Shown one piece after another: positions 60,031-64,000 of a stretch of 64,000 nt of DNA. The first letter of the stretch is position 1, and each line of letters begins with the position of its first letter. The translations under genes were made by a program, and so were the position numbers. This DNA is from Torymus aiolomorphi. Lineage: Eukaryota; Arthropoda; Insecta; Hymenoptera; Torymidae. Below the pieces are notes generated by a model. The model was not told where the DNA came from and did no database searches. It saw nothing but the letters and a program-made list of their open reading frames with translations. The stretch lies in NCBI GenBank assembly GCA_036365515.1, contig CM070873.1, positions 24,782,585-24,846,584 of the forward strand. The letters run 5' to 3'.

Positions 60031-61063
60031 ACTGACTGGTCTTCGGCTGTGACTTCCAAATGAAACTTGATTCTAAACATTCAGTAACATTCATGAAATA
60101 ATACTCGACTGATACTACCAACACTATACTAATGATCTCATTGGTTGAAGTAAAAAAAAAAACAACTTTCATACTTAATAGGTAGGTTCTTAACTAACTT
60201 TAATTTTCTTTTGTTTCTATCTTTTAGCACATCGAGCAACAACTCTTCACTGTCATTCACCTTCTTAACTAACTCGTAACTTCTCAATCGCCAAGATTTA
60301 TATCTGATATTTGTTTTGAAAGACGTGATCATAATAAAACTATTGATCTGAATATTGTCAACGTAAGTATATTTTGTTTAATGAGACACAAGGCTACATT
60401 CTTACTATTTGATACTTTTTTAAGTATAATTTCCAAGCTGTAATATTCATTAATCATTGTTATGATGGGAATATAGAATTAACTAGTGATTGAGAAGGGA
60501 TGAGTTAAACTTCTAATAAAAGCTTTTGTCAAAACCAATAACGATGCTTATAAAATCATTTACTTGATCTTTCATATTTACTGTACACTTAGAAGTAGTA
60601 CTCTTATTTATTTATTTGCTCATCTTCATTTATTAAATCTATCGGAAATCCTCTACTACTATACAAACTTCTGTTGAGTTCCGTATAGATCTATGCTAAT
60701 CTAGAAAAAAACCTTTAAAATACTATACAATCTTTCTTTACTCCTACATATAACACTAATCGTTAATGTTATCATTTACATTTGTTGTTATTACATTTAC
60801 ATCGTTATCGTGACTTGACACTAGCTACCTTCTTTCCAAGCAAATTAAAACCACACATCCTTCTCCGTACACCCTTCTAACAACTGATCAATCCACGCAA
60901 CCAACAAAGAGTCAACAGAAAAATCAGCGCAAATAATAAACAAATATGAAATCCACACACACGCAATATCGTACCAAATAAAAAAAACAAAGCCGTGGGC
61001 CAGAAAGAAAGACAGGATTATGACAGCGAGCTGCGTCCCGCGCACTTTCTGTTGTGTTCGCAG
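60031..61063. other. ens intron before exon 61064
   Basis: Nothing recognised. Confidence 0.5.
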
Positions 61064-61222
61064 ATATGAGAATGTCCTCGTCCATGTACGAGGTGTTCAA
61101 TTGGAACGACACTACACCCGATCCCCCTTTAACTCCTGCGAAAAGCAAGAGAGCCAGCCTCTCTCTGCCCCCCACGACCGACGTCTTCTCGGTCGACGAT
61201 GCGCTGCAACGGGGGGTTAGCG
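61064..61222 (+). CDS. ens: ensconsin/MAP7 exon, MYEVFNW block
   Basis: A 159-nt exon with acceptor CTGTTGTGTTCGCAG and donor AGCG|GTGAGT, phase 1-1. It encodes DMRMSSSMYEVFNWNDTTPD, then PPLTPAKSKRASLSL and TDVFSVDDALQRGVS. It continues the frame of the 57304 exon. Pro/Ser/Thr-Pro motifs suggest a disordered, phospho-regulated linker between the N-terminal microtubule-binding coil and the C-terminal kinesin-binding MAP7 domain, which is not in this window. A 53-nt (TC)n tract begins 7 nt after the donor. Being pyrimidine-rich next to a 5' splice site, it could affect exon use (inference). Confidence 0.92.
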
Positions 61223-61226
61223 GTGA

Positions 61227-61229
<3 letters not shown>

Positions 61230-61282
<53 letters not shown>
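61230..61282. repeat. (TC)n tract after ens exon
   Basis: About 26 TC units starting 7 nt after the donor of exon 61064-61222. Confidence 0.97.
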
Positions 61283-61285
<3 letters not shown>

Positions 61286-62821
61286 ACTCTCTCTCCTTCC
61301 GAAAGTTCGGTACTCATTTTGTATACACACAATCGAGATTCGCCTGCCATCTCGGGGATATACTTTCTATAGTTGCGTTTTTGTCTGTTTTTGGATTTGT
61401 CTCTTTATCTATCAATCATATTCTCACTCTTATGTCTCTCTCTCTCTCTCTTAGTCTTTGTCTCTATTTTCTGAACCCGTATATAAGTGGAGTTTTAAAT
61501 ACAAACGTACGACCTACTTTATTAACTTCATTAAGCTATTGTCTGTGTCACGTAACAAATAATATTTTATCAGATTCATATTCAAAACATGGTCTAGCTA
61601 AGCAATGACGCAAGAAAATTATTTGTAGACTTTTAAAGTCGTAGTCAAACCATAATTTAAAATTTTCGTCATGCTTTGAAGTTAAGTAATGAGTCAAAAT
61701 GTGTATGTTACAGCTGACTTTTTATTATTCTTAAAGATAAAAAATTCTTCTAGTAAGATGTTAAAATTCTCTTTAATTCTTTTTCATAAAAAAATTTAAT
61801 ATTACGAAATAACGAACTATGGCGTGCGTTAGTTTTATATTACCCCCCCCCCCCCCCACTTTTGCTATATTCTCTCGGAATGATTTGTCCATATATACAT
61901 CTATTCTTCGTATCTTTCATAGCATAGCAGTTTTCGTTTCACTTTATGTTTCTTGTGTTTTTTCCCGTATGTAATCCTTGACAGAAATTTACAAATTGAA
62001 TGAAAGCTTTTCCTACTTAAACAAAACAAGCTTTTACAATATCGCATTTTGCATGCTATAAGCTGCACGTAAAATGCAAATTACTTTGAACTTGCACCCT
62101 GAATCTATTAAGCTTTATCCCAATAAATAGTATTATTTAATGCGCATAAAATATTTATTTGAATGACGAATTATATCTCCGATTTATTGAAAATCTTTTA
62201 TCAATTTTTTTTTTACAAAAAATTTGATTGTATACCAGTATTCAATTCTCTGTCAAGAATTCAATTCAATAGCATGTGCTTTTCCGTCCTCTTTTGCATC
62301 CTCTCATTAAAATTCGTATCACAGGAAATATACTCCCCGCCGCGTTCTTCGTTGTGCATCGATGGCTTTTTCTTAGCGTTTTTATTTTCATCGTTTGCTC
62401 AGTGCTCGTTAATTTTGTAATTCGCTTAGTTGCACCTTTTCGTTGGTAATTAGCGATGGAAATTGATTTTTCCGCGTTTTACGATTTATTTTCAACGTTT
62501 TTATGACTCGTTTTGCTATAAATATTTCTACTTGAGCCAATTAAGTTTTAAATTGGAAAGGAACCCAGTTATAAACAACTGCTTCTTTAGTATAGTTGTT
62601 TTTATTTATTTTTCTGTTTTTGACAAATGGTAAAAAGAATTTTTTTAAATCGTACTGAAATCAATAAGAGTAAAACGTTAATTGGGTCATTTGAAATATA
62701 TTCTGGTAGAAGTAAATTTTTATTAAATAAAATAGATATTCAAAGAATGACTTATTTATTATTTATTTTAAGTACAAAGAACGTATTATCAATGGCTCAA
62801 AAATGAATTATTTTTACTGGA
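61283..62821. other. ens intron
   Basis: A second short CTCT run (61436-61451) and poly-C; no exon. Confidence 0.5.
61843..61857. repeat. poly-C run
   Basis: 15 C in intronic DNA. Confidence 0.95.
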
Positions 62822-63031
62822 TTAAGGTGATGTGATACCCACACTATTACTCAATTCTGGGTTCCCGTTTTTCTCCTCCAATTTTAAACTTTTTGAAAAA
62901 ACTCTTTGACACGTTTTAAGTTTAATAAATAACTATAACGTATCAAAGAGTTTTTTCATTAAAATTAAAAATTGAATGAAGAAAACGAGAACCTAATTTT
63001 GAGTAATAGCGTGGGTATCGCATCACCTTAA
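62822..63031. mobile_element. TTAA-flanked foldback, 210 bp
   Basis: Ends TTAAGGTGATGTGATACCCA and, inverted, TTAAGGTGATGCGATACCCA. The arms pair almost to the centre (AAAAAACTCTTTGA and TCAAAGAGTTTTTT). Confidence 0.85.
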
Positions 63032-64000
63032 GTAGTGTTGATCTATGTTATTTATTAAATAGCTTTTCCAACGGCTTATCAGTGCTTGAGTGTTTACCTC
63101 ATTTATTAAGCATGCATGTGTCCAAAAATCGTCTAAGAAGTGTCTCGAAATATTTTCCAGTAAAATATTTTACTATTTTCAGATGTTTCGTTTACTGTTG
63201 AACTTGAGACATGTTCGAATGTATTTTCTATATGTACTAACATTATTCGCGGTATACCGTGTTATTGTGCTCGTCTTATAAAGTTGAGAAGATTCGTATG
63301 CATGATCCTATAATTAATATTTTGTATGTGACACGTGACAAATGTTACAAGGAATTATACTTAGTCTGAATGAAACTCGTGTCTTTATCATATAATTAGA
63401 CGGTATTCTGAACTGACCATTGTGTGAGTTCTGCAAAGGGGAATCACGCGGTTATTTAAGCTATAATTAATTTAATGATAAGCTTTCTATTCAATTAATG
63501 AAAATAAAAGGATTATGTCATAAATAACATTGGCTAGAACGTGACAATTACACTATTATTAACGTCTTATCTTATCTTTGTTTCAAACAAAAGTCGTTTA
63601 TTATTATTGTCCCGATTGTTATTTATAGTTTTTTTTTTTTTTTACAAATAGTCGTCATATCAGTATTATTTCGTTATCATTTTAGTCTTTTTGATTCGTA
63701 TTCAAATGCATCTTGTAAAAGACCATATAAAATATTTAATAATTGCTTTCAAGATACGAAAATATCTTAAAAAAGAGTATTTAAACTTTTTCGTTTTTTA
63801 TTAGTAGTCCAACCCTTCACTATTTTATAAAAATGATTAAAAATGATCATTTAAACGCCGCTGCAAAAATTCACGCAGCGTCTCTTAATGAACATAATTC
63901 AGTCTAAGCTATAATCCTTGTCCCCCAATTCCTGTGACCACCACATGTCCAGTTTCTCTCGTTCTCAAACGGCGCATGTGCGCCTCGCCTACAACCGTCA
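63032..64000. other. ens intron, ending in C-rich DNA
   Basis: The last ~90 bp (CCTTGTCCCCCAATTCC, CCACCACATGTCC) turn C-rich, like the left flank of the other islands. A further island or exon probably starts just beyond. Confidence 0.45.

Noticed and set aside
61054..61608. 184-codon frame continuing past the ens exon
   Set aside because: It reads through the GTGAGT donor into the (TC)n intron; only 61064-61222 is exon.

Overview
This window looks like intron-rich insect nuclear DNA, most likely from a wasp (Hymenoptera). That placement is inference. It rests on the arthropod-type ensconsin exons, AT-rich DNA broken by CpG-rich islands, dense small DNA transposons, and no bacterial-style gene packing.

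Main gene. On the + strand lies a piece of the ensconsin/MAP7 gene (ens), the microtubule-associated cofactor of kinesin-1. Three exons are clear: 49014-49218 (charged coiled coil), 57304-57704 (end of the coiled coil, a conserved FAFGSSTPRML block and Ser/Arg-rich linker) and 61064-61222. Four short candidate exons lie upstream (16812, 35774, 45555, 47352). All have phase 1-1 boundaries, so each could be skipped or included in frame. The real start and the C-terminal half lie outside the window. Most of 16.8-64 kb is therefore probably ens intron.

Other genes. Two paralogous F-box genes sit on the minus strand at 4.4 and 9.3 kb. The second adds a membrane segment. A 5'-truncated Penelope-like retroelement with a GIY-YIG endonuclease is on the minus strand at 40.5-41.7 kb.

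Repeats fill much of the rest. (1) Three foldback elements (10.3, 34.0 and 40.0 kb) share CCC(C/T)AG termini, 2-bp target duplications and arrays of different ~10-bp repeats laid out forward-core-reverse, forward-core-reverse. I do not recognise this family. (2) Eight copies of an ATGGGTCTGAAG-ended MITE, most with intact 8-bp duplications. (3) Three copies of a 225-bp MITE, also with 8-bp duplications. (4) TTAA-flanked foldbacks, one a tandem dimer. (5) Two copies of a 155-bp perfect-palindrome element. (6) Assorted hairpins, (GA)n, (TA)n and poly-C tracts. Several insertions are nested, which fixes element ends exactly and gives a relative age order.

Large-scale pattern. About 30 GC-rich islands recur every 1-4 kb. 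Nearly all share one layout on the + strand: C-rich left flank, CpG-rich centre, G-rich right flank. Several of the ens exons and all three (GA)n tracts lie in such islands. Candidate explanations are divergently transcribed enhancers or replication initiation sites.
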